Shown here: piece after piece, positions 46,646-57,182 of the stretch
Layout: each line of letters begins with the position of its first letter
Position numbering within the stretch: the first letter of the stretch is position 1
The notes under the pieces: generated by a model
Told to the model about the DNA's origin: nothing
The model's database searches: none
Seen by the model: only the letters and a program-made list of their open reading frames with translations
Position numbers and translations under genes: made by a program
Assembly (NCBI GenBank): GCA_027559495.1
Contig: JAMXSV010000006.1
Coordinates: 1,612,001 to 1,676,000 of the forward strand
Reading direction: 5' to 3'
Source of the DNA: Aurifilum marmelostoma
Taxonomy: Eukaryota; Ascomycota; Sordariomycetes; Diaporthales; Cryphonectriaceae
Length of the DNA stretch: 64,000 bases

Positions 46646-47535
46646 AGGAGCAGAGCAGAGCAGGGAGGCGAACGGGTCTGGCCGGGCTGGCCGGGAGGAT
46701 TCTCTGCAGGACGAACCCCGGTGCTGAGCTCCCATTCGGCGCTCCGGGGAGCACTTGGGAGAGGGGGAGGGCGGCCGTGGGAGCGGCGGCCGCGGGAGCA
46801 AAAGGTGCGCGCCAGTAGAGCCAGGCTGGCCTGTGGCGTGCTGTGATTGGATGGGGACCAGAGAGACCATGTGGAGGAGGGAGGAGAAAGGAGGACGAAA
46901 GAAAAAGCAGGAAGGGGAAACAGAAAAAGAAAAGGCGGTGGGCGGGGAAAGAGATGAGTCTGCATCATTTCTTCCGGACAAAGCCAGGCCAAAGAACAGC
47001 CTACGGGGTTGATTATTTGAAACCAGGACCACTTCTTGTTTTTTTTTTTCTTACTTGCCCTGACAGCAGGACACGCACGAAGAAGCAAAGAAGAAAAGAA
47101 GAGAAAGCAAAAAGGTGGGACCATGCTAACCCAGGCGCCGAGATTCGAGACGAGGCCAAGGTAAAGCAACTAGCAAACAGGGCGGAAGGGCGGTTGCGGC
47201 GGCGGTCAGGTCAGTCAGACTAGATGCTAGAGCAGAGGCTTGGTTGGGAATGGACAGGCCAGGCGTGACGATGACTTGTCCAGCGCATAATAGTCAAGGT
47301 TGACTTGTTTAGTTGCACACGCGGACACGCAGTCGAGTGGGCAGGCCAGGCGAATAACAACAAGCAGATGGCATGTGTGGGCGGCCCAGAGAGGCGGCCG
47401 TGTCAAAGCAGAGGCCGGCCGGCCACCGAAGGATGCATCATGTGTTGGTTGGCTTGGAGCAGTCCGCCGCCTCTTGCCTCATCTCACCAATCCATGTCGT
47501 AGCCTATGGTCTAGAATCTTCTCCTCCTTTGTGTC

Positions 47536-47536
<1 letters not shown>

Positions 47537-47567
<31 letters not shown>
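47537..47567. repeat. (GT)n microsatellite
   Basis: About 15 GT units. Confidence 0.9.
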
Positions 47568-47568
<1 letters not shown>

Positions 47569-47729
47569 GTAGGGAGAGGAAAGGAGCAACAAGAAGACTG
47601 CATGAACAACAAGCAAACACACACTCTTGTCTCAAAAGCAAGATAAAACAAAGGCGGCTGGTGGGGCTGGCGGGTAGTGCAGATGGAAATGATTCAGAGC
47701 GAGGGTAACATGACAGTTTTGTACTGTGT

Positions 47730-47758
47730 GTAGTAGTAGTAGTAGTAGTAGTAGTAGT
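47730..47758. repeat. (TAG)n microsatellite
   Basis: About nine TAG/GTA units. Confidence 0.9.
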
Positions 47759-48122
47759 CCTCCTTGTCCTGGTGGGGCTTGAGTGGGTGACGAGGATTCA
47801 GAAAGTAAGAAAGCAAAAAGAAGGGAAAAGAAACACGGGTACTGGATGGATGGATCTCACTTTTTGTGGTGATCTTAATGTCGGGATAAATTATTTGGAA
47901 GACAGTCAACCACCCCCCAAAGTCTGTTCGGGACATGGCAGGGGAACCGAGTAAAAGTAGGCAAGGAGGACGAGGCCAGGAGGTTGCTGGAGGATCTCGG
48001 GTTGTAACAGTCTGTTGGGCTGGCTTGTCAGAGCCATACCCTGACCATGGGTCTGTGTGTGTGCAGCCATGCGAAAAGATGACGAAACACTTGGGGTGGC
48101 CATGAAGGAGGGAGGAGAGGGC

Positions 48123-48144
48123 AAAAAAAAAAAAAAAAAAAAAA
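48123..48144. repeat. poly-A tract
   Basis: Run of 22 A. Confidence 0.9.
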
Positions 48145-49613
48145 TCAAGTACAAAAAATAAAGGGGTGTCCATTATTTGATGGGGTTCCTGGTCCAGGGT
48201 TTGAGCTTCTGGAAGGCATGTCTGAACACGAGAGGGGGCAAGAGAGGGAGAGAGAGAGAAATGGAGCATCCTGACTCTGGCCCTGGAATGAAATGAGGAG
48301 AATCGCGTGCCTTTGTCATGGGAATGTCATGTTATGATGTGTCCAAAAAGAGGAAAAAAAAAAAAAAACAGATCAATCAAAGGATATCATGTCCGTGTAA
48401 ATGACCTGTCGGTATGGAGTCATCATTTCCTCGTATACACAATCATTTCCATTCCACCTTGCTGTCTCCTGTCCTGCATCAGATCTACAGTGCATAATAA
48501 CCTGCAGTGCAGATAAGATGTTCACGCTGCCCAGCCCTGGAACAAAGCTGTCAGATCCCAACAGGTACGGTGATCAAAAATCACATCAGATGGTGCTTTC
48601 AGGTGCATTGAGTTTGCGTGGCTAGTGGACTCAGTGACATGGTACCTGGCCTGGTCCCTGCAGCCACTCTCTAATCTGGTGGCTGCAGGTGTCCCTTGAC
48701 CCCCCCCCCGGGAGGTGTCTAGGGGGCTTCAATGTCCAGGGGGACCCACAATCCAGGGCGGACCATCACCCTTACTGTACATGCAATACCATGGTGTGCA
48801 TAGCAGGTAGCAGCAGCATAGGTACTGCAGTACACCCACTGGCACACTTAAGAAGAACTACCTGGACATCTGAGACCCACACAGGGGTGTGACCTGCACC
48901 ATGCAGTGCAGCAGCAGTGCTGTGGTGCACCTGCAGCTCCAGTTTGCACATGCCGTCTGGGACTGGCCTGCAGGGCCTGGGCCTTGGTCAAGACCCTAGG
49001 CCTACACTGGACCTCTTAGGGCCCTGGTACTTTCGGTCATGGCTCGCCTCGTGCGCAACGGTTCCTCATCTTAACCCGACCGCTCCTCCTCCCTTTTGCC
49101 TACTCCGTCTTTCTTTTCCTCCTCCTCCTCGTCCGCCACTTGAAGATCCTCCTTCTTCCTCCTTGTCTCTCCCTTCCTCGTGACTTCCAGAGCCCTCCTT
49201 AGACAAAAGGTCCCCCTAGTCCACTGCTGACCACATACCGTGACCGTCTCACGCCTAGGCAACATTCCCTCATCAATCTTCCTCGTCCGAAACAACCACC
49301 ACTTACTTCCGACCCGCCTCCTGTCGACCTCCTTCGTCTCTCTCTCTCTCTCTCTCTTCCTCTCTTCCCACCCTCGCTCGGTATTCATACCTGACGACAC
49401 TCGTTGTTCGGTAATTTTACAGGAACGAAATACATCACCAATTGCCCGTCTTACAAGCACCGGAGCGAGATCGGCAATATTCACGATCCTCTTCGCACCC
49501 GGAAACCAACCTACACAATACAACATACAGACAACATAACATACTCTTGTGTCTTCACACATACCCCCACAGATTGTACCCGGACATACACACACACACG
49601 CATATAACCCACC

Positions 49614-50678
49614 ATGAAGGGCCGTCCGGTAGACGCGCTCGTCTTCGAGCAGATGTTTCCCAAGCCGCGCTCGCAGGACCCTCAGAACTTCCACGCCCTC
49701 CTGCAGCGACACCTGATCCTCGAGGTCCGCCAGGAGGTACACGCCTTCTATGGCCATCTCGACACCCACGAGGCCAAGTACCCTGGGCTTGACTACAACA
49801 ACCCCACACACCGCACCCGCCTCAGCAGGTGGCAATGGCACCGCCGCCTCTTTAGGGCCTTCGACGCCTTGCGCCTGACCCCCAACGAGATATCGGGCCT
49901 GACCAAGTGGGAGGGGACCAGGTGGGCAAAGGAGAGGTACGAGCGCGAGCAGAACTGCAACATCCGCGACACTGCCATGGACGGCCTGCCCGTCTGGACC
50001 GGCGAGCCACAGCCCAGGCGTGCCGACCAGAGCAGCTCCGCCAGCTCCAGCGACCGCCCGCTTGCCGAGGCCGCCAGCAACATCAACAACGACTCCATGG
50101 CCGGCGCCGAGGGCGAGGAGAGCGAGGGCGAGCTGGAGAGCGTGGGTCTGGCCCTCAATCAGCGCCTGCGGGAGCGGCTGGCCGCCAGGAGCGGTGGTGA
50201 CTTCTCCGTGCCGCTGGACGAGGCCTGGGAGCAGTGGTTTAAGAACGCTGTCGAGTCGGGCGAGATCTCCGCGCTGCGTGAGAGGCAGCGAATGATGGAC
50301 AATGTGCGCTCTGGGAACTGGGAGAGCATTCCCGAGGCCCTGCGGCCCATGCTCCGTGCCCTGGTCATGGCGGACCAGAGAGCCCTCGTGCTCGAGCAGA
50401 GGGAGAGAAGCATGAGGGGGCGCACTTCCGCCGCGCCCTCCTCCTCTTCTTTTTCCTCCTCTTCATCCTCCTCCTCTCCCTCTCCTTCTTCCACCACCAC
50501 AGGCTCCTCTGCCCCGTCGGCACAGGTGGCTATCCTATCTGCTCCTCTCTCTGCCGTCTCGATCGGCACCCACGCGCCGCCCCCTCGAAGCTCGTTCACG
50601 GGCCTCAGGATACCAGACCCGTTCGAGCCCAGAACCGAGGGCGCCACCAGCTCACGTACCCAGCGCACAGATGCCTAG
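49614..50678 (+). CDS. Unknown fungal protein with a conserved N-terminal half
   Basis: Intronless ORF of 354 residues after a CT/CA-rich leader, with an ACCATG context. Residues 1-125 look folded and conserved in style (VDALVFEQMFPKPRSQ; AKYPGLDYNNPTHRTRLSRW; WHRRLFRAFDALRLTPNEI; GLTKWEGTRWAKERYE). Residues ~180-265 are helical and charged (ALNQRLRERLAAR; AWEQWFKNAVESGEIS). The C-terminal ~90 residues are Ser/Pro/Thr-rich low complexity. No motif links it to a known enzyme. The stop TAG (50676-50678) is followed in the same frame by another 133 open codons, so the protein may once have been, or may elsewhere be, longer. Confidence 0.7.
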   Translation: MKGRPVDALVFEQMFPKPRSQDPQNFHALLQRHLILEVRQEVHAFYGHLDTHEAKYPGLDYNNPTHRTRLSRWQWHRRLFRAFDALRLTPNEISGLTKWEGTRWAKERYEREQNCNIRDTAMDGLPVWTGEPQPRRADQSSSASSSDRPLAEAASNINNDSMAGAEGEESEGELESVGLALNQRLRERLAARSGGDFSVPLDEAWEQWFKNAVESGEISALRERQRMMDNVRSGNWESIPEALRPMLRALVMADQRALVLEQRERSMRGRTSAAPSSSSFSSSSSSSSPSPSSTTTGSSAPSAQVAILSAPLSAVSIGTHAPPPRSSFTGLRIPDPFEPRTEGATSSRTQRTDA

Positions 50679-51022
50679 TGGACTCGCTCAGATGCGTCGG
50701 CCGTTCTGATCTCGGCTCCTCGGCCTGCGCATGTGCGCTCACGACGGTTCTCATCCCACCCGTTGGAGTTCACTGATTCAGGGGATGTGCAGTCTGCTCG
50801 TCCTTTACCGCTTTCTGCTCGTGAGGCTCTTACAACCACTACTATTGTTTCGGGCGATGGAGACGAACTACAGTTGAGGGGCGGTGGAGGAGGTGAAGAT
50901 GCGGCTGCAATGATCGGTGAGGGCCAGGACAAATCTGTCATAATCACGGCCCCCGTCTGCGACGCCCGGAACCCAAAAATTGCACGTATCCACGCTTTGA
51001 GGTCGATGAGTCCTTCTAGAGG

Positions 51023-52096
51023 ATGGGACCACGATATCGAGTATGGCGCTCGATGCCCCAGGATTGGCGGGGCATGACCCTGGAGGTCGATGAAAACTTT
51101 GACGTCGAGGACTTCTCGACATTCAAGCCACTACCGGTCGCCAAGACCGTCACGGACTGGCAGCGGCCTGAGTACGATGCAAGGCGGCCTGCACGCGTAG
51201 CCCCACAACCCGGCTCGTCGCCAGTCAGGCATGAAGACGGTGGTAGCGATACCACGGACGGTCGGCAGAGATGCAGAGTCCAGAAGCTGTCTCGTTCGGC
51301 GGTCATGGTCGTGTGTGATAACCCTAGTATACCTAGGGTCGCAATCAGTACCGAGCGTGATGTACGAGAGGACCCTGGGGTGAGACATGTTGAGCCTCAA
51401 GCTGAATGTGACGAGGACGAGGGCCCTGCGCAAGATACCCAGGAGCTTGAGACGCAGATGGAAATGTTCGGTCGCTGGAAGGCCTACTTGAAATTTATCC
51501 GCATCAAGCAAGAGGTGGACGCACTCGATATGCAGATGCAAATGCGGGGCCGCTCGGGTCCTTGGTCGAGACCCAAGGCCGTCGAGCAGGACAGTCAAGA
51601 GATGGAGACGGGGGGCCGCTCGGGGCCATCGACAAGCTACCGAGGCCTTGGGGATGGAAGAAATGCTCAATATAGCCTTGAGGGCGACCTGGCCGAAGGG
51701 GAACCGGAGTTTGATGACAGGAGTCTCAGCACTGTAACGGAAGAAGAGGAAGAAGACGAAGAAGACGAATTTTCTTCCCTTGCCCAAGAAGAGACTCTCG
51801 ACCCTGGTTCTTCAGGAATGTCCAACGGTCAGTCGCAACCGGAGATCTACACTCTTCAGCAGAGTCCCCGTCGATCGAGCCCTGAGGCTGAGGTCAAGGA
51901 AATGGAGTCTGTGCCACAACTCGATAGCAAGATCTGCAGTCTTGTCACGGACGAGGAAGCCCTCGAGGGAATTTCTACAGAAGACCATACCGATACGACC
52001 ACTCCAGAGAGGGAATACTTCTTCCCCGTTTCCGGCGTAAGGCAGAGGGCTGGTTCTGATCCCGAGCTCTATGCTTCGTCTTTCATCCCAGCATAG
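51023..52096 (+). CDS. Unknown acidic disordered protein, possibly part of the preceding gene
   Basis: ORF of 357 residues in another frame from the previous ORF, starting inside the open stretch that follows it. It has charged, repeat-like blocks (MQMRGRSGPWSRPK and METGGRSGPSTSYR are similar), a helical patch (FGRWKAYLKFIRIKQEVDALDMQ) and an acidic run (TEEEEEDEEDEF). No known domain. It could be a separate gene with the first Met at 51023, or the C-terminal part of the upstream gene displaced by a frameshift. Composition suggests an intrinsically disordered protein. Function not assigned. Confidence 0.5.
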   Translation: MGPRYRVWRSMPQDWRGMTLEVDENFDVEDFSTFKPLPVAKTVTDWQRPEYDARRPARVAPQPGSSPVRHEDGGSDTTDGRQRCRVQKLSRSAVMVVCDNPSIPRVAISTERDVREDPGVRHVEPQAECDEDEGPAQDTQELETQMEMFGRWKAYLKFIRIKQEVDALDMQMQMRGRSGPWSRPKAVEQDSQEMETGGRSGPSTSYRGLGDGRNAQYSLEGDLAEGEPEFDDRSLSTVTEEEEEDEEDEFSSLAQEETLDPGSSGMSNGQSQPEIYTLQQSPRRSSPEAEVKEMESVPQLDSKICSLVTDEEALEGISTEDHTDTTTPEREYFFPVSGVRQRAGSDPELYASSFIPA

Positions 52097-53010
52097 ACAG
52101 CTCAGAGCCTAGCTCGCTGCCAGTCAGGCTGCGTGGTAGTGACTATGCCATCTCGGACAGGCACCAGCAGATCAGCGGGCGACGGCGAATCTGCAACCTG
52201 ATCCGGTGCTACTCGTTCACAGGCCATACGACCGCCTGACCTTTCTTCCACCAGGTTGTGGTCTCACGACGAGCTTTCAACAATGCGGGGCAAGAGACAA
52301 TGTCGGACGAGACGATCAAGATGCCAGTGTCGAGGTCAGCGATGGGATCTACTGTGTGATTTCTGGGGCGGCCAGCCCAAACCCGGGGTGTTTATTTCTT
52401 TGCTTGGGGCGAGATGGAATGAGAGCGGTCAAAGGTGGAGGTGACACGGTCATTTCAGGTACATTTCCTGCACAACAACTTTACCACCTCAGCGAGGTCC
52501 AATATTACTATTCTATTCTATTCTTCTATTCTTCTATTCTTTTCCTACGGAGGTCACTTTTGCTAGGATACTCGGTTTCTTTGAACCTACTACTAATGCG
52601 TGGGAGGTTGAAGGGTCATTGGTATGGACGCGCTGCTTCATGCATGTGTCCGTATGCTCTGTGGAGAAGTTGTAATGAGGTAGACTACTAGCGGGAATCC
52701 GAATAGCGCAAAGGTCATATTAAGACTCGTATCTCTAGGATGATGTTGCGATAGTATTCTTGTGAGTATTAACGCTTCTATATGGTGAGTGTGGTAGACG
52801 TGGGCCGAAGTAGCGGAGCACAGAGAGGTTACGACACCGCAATGTGAACTGCACGAAATCCTGTCCTCACTCTATGTGATTTCTTGTTGAATTCTATCGG
52901 GCCAGCCTGACCAAGTACTTTACAGACCAAGATCGCATTCTACAAAGGCATCAAGATGATGACCAGGCGACCCAACTACGCAAAATCAAACCTCTACTAA
53001 AGACTCACAG
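52097..53010. other. Convergent intergenic region
   Basis: No supported gene. A TTCTA-type tandem repeat lies at ~52510-52548. Confidence 0.5.
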
Positions 53011-54097
53011 TCACAGTCTAAGTAAGGCGCGGCACAGGCACCTCCTCACCAGAGTCACCCGGCCGCGACGCCGTCGTCCCCCTCGCCCCCAACCCCCCCC
53101 ACCACCACCCCCAGCACCGAGACCCTGCAGCTCGAAACCGCGTCCATCGTCCTCGTCCGTGCTGGTGCAGCCTGCGTCTTCTTGCTGCTGCTGCTGCTGC
53201 TGCTGCTCCTCACGCCCTTTTCCCGGCGCCGCCTTGCGTTTGGTCAGGTGATAGCGGCGGAGACACCAGATGCACGGGACGAGGAGGACGAGGAGGAGGA
53301 GGACTAGGGAGCCTGCTGCTGCTATTCCGGCCGTTGCGGCTTTGCTTAATGATGGTGGTGGCTGTTGTTGGCCGGAGCTTGTCGTTGTCGGGGTGGTAGG
53401 GGTGGTGATGGTGGTGGTGGTAGGAGGAGGGCCGGGCTCGATTATGGTTAGGTCTGTGGTGGGCTGGGTGGTGGTGGCTGTTACCCAGCGGGTTGAGCTC
53501 AGCGTGATCGTGGTCCAGGTGGGATCGGACGGGACTGTTGGTTGCGGTGGAGGAGGAGGGGGAGGTGGTTGTTGTTGTTGCTGGGGGGTCAAGAAGAAGG
53601 CCGGGGATTCTGCGAGTGTGGAGGATCTGTTGGCTGGGTCTGTGAAGAGGATCTGGTAGGCGGTGGAGCTTGTATTGAAGGAGTGGGAGTCAGCTGGTGG
53701 GATGGATAGGTGTTCTGTCAACTTAACTGTGCCTGGGTGGGTTAGGTTTATGGTTACTGGGTGTTGCATCGTCTTGTTAGTCATGTTTGTTGGTATCGTG
53801 TGGGAGTGAGAGTACCTTATGAAGGGAGGAGGTTGAGGAGCAGAGGAGCAAGGGGGGGGGTAGGTTTAACTTACCTGTCCCAAAGTCAAAGGTGGAATGA
53901 CAGCCCCGGTCTGCGGCGGTGCTGCCAGGGACGCTGGAGCTGTACATGAGGATGGCGAACCGGTATTCTGCGTTCTGGGGGTTGCTGCAGTTGACCTCGG
54001 CCGGGGCGGTGATGGTGATCAGCCTGGCGGATGTGAAGTTGGAGGCGTCTGGGGTTATGGTGCCCCAGGATACGCATGTTGGGACGTCGAGAGTCAT
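53011..54097 (-). CDS. Single-pass membrane protein with Pro/Thr-rich ectodomain and poly-Gln tail
   Basis: Two exons, 54097-53875 and 53756-53011, giving 322 residues. Intron 53874-53757 has GTAAGT, a GACTAAC branch site and a CCCAG acceptor; the join reads FDFGT-VTINLTHPG. The N-terminal ~130 residues look like a beta-rich domain with possible N-glycosylation sites (NFT, NCS, NLT, NTS, NRS). Then poly-Gln/poly-Pro, a Thr/Pro-rich stalk, one hydrophobic segment (AAGSLVLLLLVLLVPCIWCL), a basic stop-transfer stretch (RRYHLTKRK), poly-Gln and a Gly/Arg-rich tail. The architecture is like fungal cell-surface sensors of the Mid2/Wsc type, but the signature domains of those are absent. No N-terminal signal peptide is visible, so an upstream exon may be missing. 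Confidence 0.72.
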
Positions 54098-55073
54098 TTT
54101 TTGACAGAGAAGTTCTGGAGGATTAGTGTTAATCTCTGGTTTGGGAGGTGAGACTGCTGTTTGGGAGGATGGAAAGGATGTGAGGAGATGTTTGGATTAG
54201 TCCTGTTTGTGTCTGTGCTGGAAATGGATTGGGAAAGACTGTTGGGAAGAGGGAAAGGAAAAGAGAAGAGACGCTTGATGAAAGGGGGAGATATGGGGCT
54301 ATATATATATTGCGATTATAGACTGTGATGGAAATGATTGTGTGAATAGATCAGGTGCACAAGGAGGGTCGTCAATTTGCTGATGATCACAAGGATCGTC
54401 ATGTTGTTGTCCTATGTGATTGCTGATGATAGAATACTCGTAAAATTGCGATGACACCAGGTTGAAATCAGGATGCAGATATCGTCAGATCATCAGTTTC
54501 CCTCACCGCTGTTGGTGTTTTCATCGCAACCACTGAGTCATCGGAATTTATAACTCATCTACTGTACTAGGGAGAAAATGTCGTCTTTTCAGACTTGTCC
54601 AGTGGGATTTTGGGGCGGTGCAAAGATGGACTCGACAAACATTCTTGCAGAGTATAGTAATTGATGTCCTTGCTTTGGAACAAATCTTGGTCATTTTTTG
54701 ACTATTCACTTGGCAATTATCCTAAGCCACATATAATCTTGTAGTAAAATCTATGCTTCTCTCTCATTGACCAATGATGGGAGTCGTGGGGAAGGGGGGG
54801 GGGGGCTCATGACTGCCTACCTAGGTATCTGGGTGTTTCTTTGCCGGCTTCGGTACCGATATTGGAGGGTCCCGGTGTGTAAGTACTTATTGCGTACCCT
54901 CTACTTGAGTGCTTGTCCTCTGAGCTAGTGTCTCTCTTACCTCTTCTCCAGACAATTATCCTTCTCTTCCCAATTATCACTCTTTACCTACCAAATATCC
55001 AATTCAATAATCAGCCAAAGAATTGCCACACGCCCTAAAATATCTGTCCCTCATCTACCCCCTCCCCCAGAGA
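54098..55073. other. Divergent promoter region
   Basis: ~1 kb spacer between the minus-strand membrane protein and the plus-strand acyltransferase. A TATATATAT stretch at ~54300 and a G9 run at ~54795. No exon. The CCCCCAG just before the start at 55074 could be a 5' UTR intron acceptor. Confidence 0.5.
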
Positions 55074-56540
55074 ATGTCTACTTCACCACCTCAACCGCTA
55101 GACGATTTCCCCCTCGACATCCTCGGCCAACAAGATCGCATCAACCGTCTCTACACCCCCATCACATTCTGCTTTCCGCTGCCAGACCAGACAGAGAGCA
55201 CACGCGCCAAGATCATCGAGACGCTAGAAGACGGCCTCGCCCGTCTGGCGCGAGCGTTCCCATGGACAGCAGGCGACGTGGTATCATGCGACTCTGGCGA
55301 GAAGTTCAAGATCAGGACCAGGTCTTCACCCTGGACCGTCCCCATCCTGGTAGTCAAGGATTTTAACGGCGATGACTCCTCAGTGATGGCCTCGTGGGAC
55401 GAGCTGCAGCAGGCCGGGTTCCCCTTCAGCATGCTGGACGAGGACATGATCTCGCCGTGCAAGACGATGATGGCAGATGAGGACGGGGCAGAGAGGCCCG
55501 TGTTGCGGATCCAGGCCAATTTCATCCGGGGCGGGTTGCTTCTAATAATCTGTGGACAGCATGGGGCGATGGACGTTGTTGGCCAGGCCCAGGTGATCGC
55601 GCTGCTGGCCAAGGGGATGCGGGGGGAGGTGTTCAGCGGGCAGGAGATACAGGATGGCAATGCGATCCGGAGAGGACACATCCCGCTCTCTGCTCCTCCT
55701 GAGAAGGATGAATTTACAGCAAGGCCAGACAGGACAGATGATGTGCATGAGCAACGGGGCGCAGTGGACGAGACGCAACGAGAAGAGCCACCGCTGGCGT
55801 GGGCCTACATTGCCTTCGAGCACAGCGACCTCCAAGCCAGGGTGAAGAGGCCCGCCTCCAAGCTGAACTCGGCCCACATGTATGTGTCTACGGACGACGC
55901 CCTCACGGCCCTCTTCTGGCAGGCCATCAGCAGGGCCCGCGAGCCACGCCTGCTTCAACAGCACGAAGGCAGAGAAGGCAGCGAGACCGGGGAGGAGAGG
56001 ACGATGCCGACAACAACGCTCACCCGCAACGTCGACGTGAGAAAACACTTTGGCCTGCCGCCAACTTATACAGGCCTCTTCGTCACGTCCACATCCCACA
56101 CCGCATCCGTGGCCGACGTGGCGCACCACCGGCCGCCGAGCTCAGTCGCCATGGAGCTCCGCGCCGCGCTGGACACCGAGACCCTGCGCCGAAACCTACA
56201 GGACGAAGCAGCCTCACTCGTGCGGGACCCCAAGGCGGCGGCTACAAGACGCACGGCACAGCGCGCCCGGCCGGATCTGGACGTCAAGCTGAGCTCGTGG
56301 GCCAAGGCGCGGCTGTATGAGGTGGACTTTGGGGTGTTTATCGGGAAGCCAGAGGCGGTGCGCAGGCCTCGGTTTGAGAGGGGTGCTAGGGAGGGCTTGG
56401 TGTATTTTATGCCGAGGAGTCTGGATGGGGATATTGTGGTGGGGGGTTTGTCTGAGGGAGGAGGATATGGAGAGGCTGAAGGGGAGTGCGAGGATTGCGA
56501 GTTTTGCGAGATGGATTGGTTGAGAGGGTTAGACAAATAG
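55074..56540 (+). CDS. BAHD-type acyltransferase (Transferase family)
   Basis: Intronless ORF of 488 residues from ATG 55074; the open frame reaches 55023 without another ATG. The catalytic HxxxD motif is HGAMD at 163-167 (CGQHGAMDVVG). The structural DFG motif is DFGVFIGKPEAV near residue 433, slightly different from the common DFGWG. The N-terminus (LDILGQQDRINRLYTPITFCF) matches the fungal subgroup that includes trichothecene 3-O-acetyltransferase-like and other O-acyltransferases. Family reaction: transfer of an acyl group from acyl-CoA to an alcohol or amine acceptor. There is no biosynthetic cluster around it, so the acceptor is unknown. Cytosolic; no signal peptide. Confidence 0.85.
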   Translation: MSTSPPQPLDDFPLDILGQQDRINRLYTPITFCFPLPDQTESTRAKIIETLEDGLARLARAFPWTAGDVVSCDSGEKFKIRTRSSPWTVPILVVKDFNGDDSSVMASWDELQQAGFPFSMLDEDMISPCKTMMADEDGAERPVLRIQANFIRGGLLLIICGQHGAMDVVGQAQVIALLAKGMRGEVFSGQEIQDGNAIRRGHIPLSAPPEKDEFTARPDRTDDVHEQRGAVDETQREEPPLAWAYIAFEHSDLQARVKRPASKLNSAHMYVSTDDALTALFWQAISRAREPRLLQQHEGREGSETGEERTMPTTTLTRNVDVRKHFGLPPTYTGLFVTSTSHTASVADVAHHRPPSSVAMELRAALDTETLRRNLQDEAASLVRDPKAAATRRTAQRARPDLDVKLSSWAKARLYEVDFGVFIGKPEAVRRPRFERGAREGLVYFMPRSLDGDIVVGGLSEGGGYGEAEGECEDCEFCEMDWLRGLDK

Positions 56541-57182
56541 GTCATGGTAACGTAACTATTTTCATCCAGTGATGACAGCACAGTACCCTGTCAGATGCTC
56601 GGGGACATAACCAAAAAAAAATAATAAGCAGCTGCGACTTCTCCAGATGTGCGTACTCAATGTTGAGTCACATGTGTCTGCGCCGCTGCGGTACAGGATG
56701 AACGATTGAGACTAGAAGATGGAGGACGAGAGCTTGCAATCAACAGCCCGGCAGAGCACACTGTGTGCATGATAACGAACAGATACAGAGAAGAGGCAAA
56801 GAAACCGTACAGGTTTAGCCGGGGCAAAGTTTATGGAGTACAGTACGAAGCGGGTTTGACCAATGCAAGCTAGTTCATTGGGTGCCGGTCCTCGGATCAC
56901 GGAATGCTTTGCATGTCGGCTTCTCCAGGGCGGCTGTCCTTTTTCCCCTCTTCAGTGATCAGTTTTGGGGGATTTCTATAAAAAGGAAGGGTGTGTTGGT
57001 TTCTCGCCCGCCTCGTCCTCTTTTGGTAGCAAGTTGGGTTGCATCGCATGATTTATTATTATTACCACCACCCTCGAAATATAAAAAAAAGACCGTCATA
57101 ATAATTTATGTACTTACACCTCTGTGGGTCGAATCAACATCTTATAACCACCATCAACCATAAAATAAGCACCCCATCCAAC
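56541..57182. other. Intergenic region
   Basis: No gene seen. Leader of the next gene is AT-rich with ACCACCACC tracts. Confidence 0.5.

Larger units (their letters stand above)
44608..49613. other. 5 kb gene-free, purine-skewed, microsatellite-rich region
   Basis: The plus strand from ~45.0 to 48.3 kb is strongly G/A-rich, and many overlapping low-complexity ORFs (Arg/Glu-rich on plus, Ser/Leu/Pro-rich on minus) have no family resemblance. 48640-49040 is unusually TG/CA-rich. The last ~350 bp (CTCTCT, CACACA tracts) look like the leader of the next plus-strand gene. No RNA gene was found. Confidence 0.5.

Noticed and set aside
45156..47223. Many long ORFs on both strands in the purine-rich region
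   Set aside because: All are low-complexity by-products of GA/CT bias, overlap each other in several frames and lack conserved motifs.
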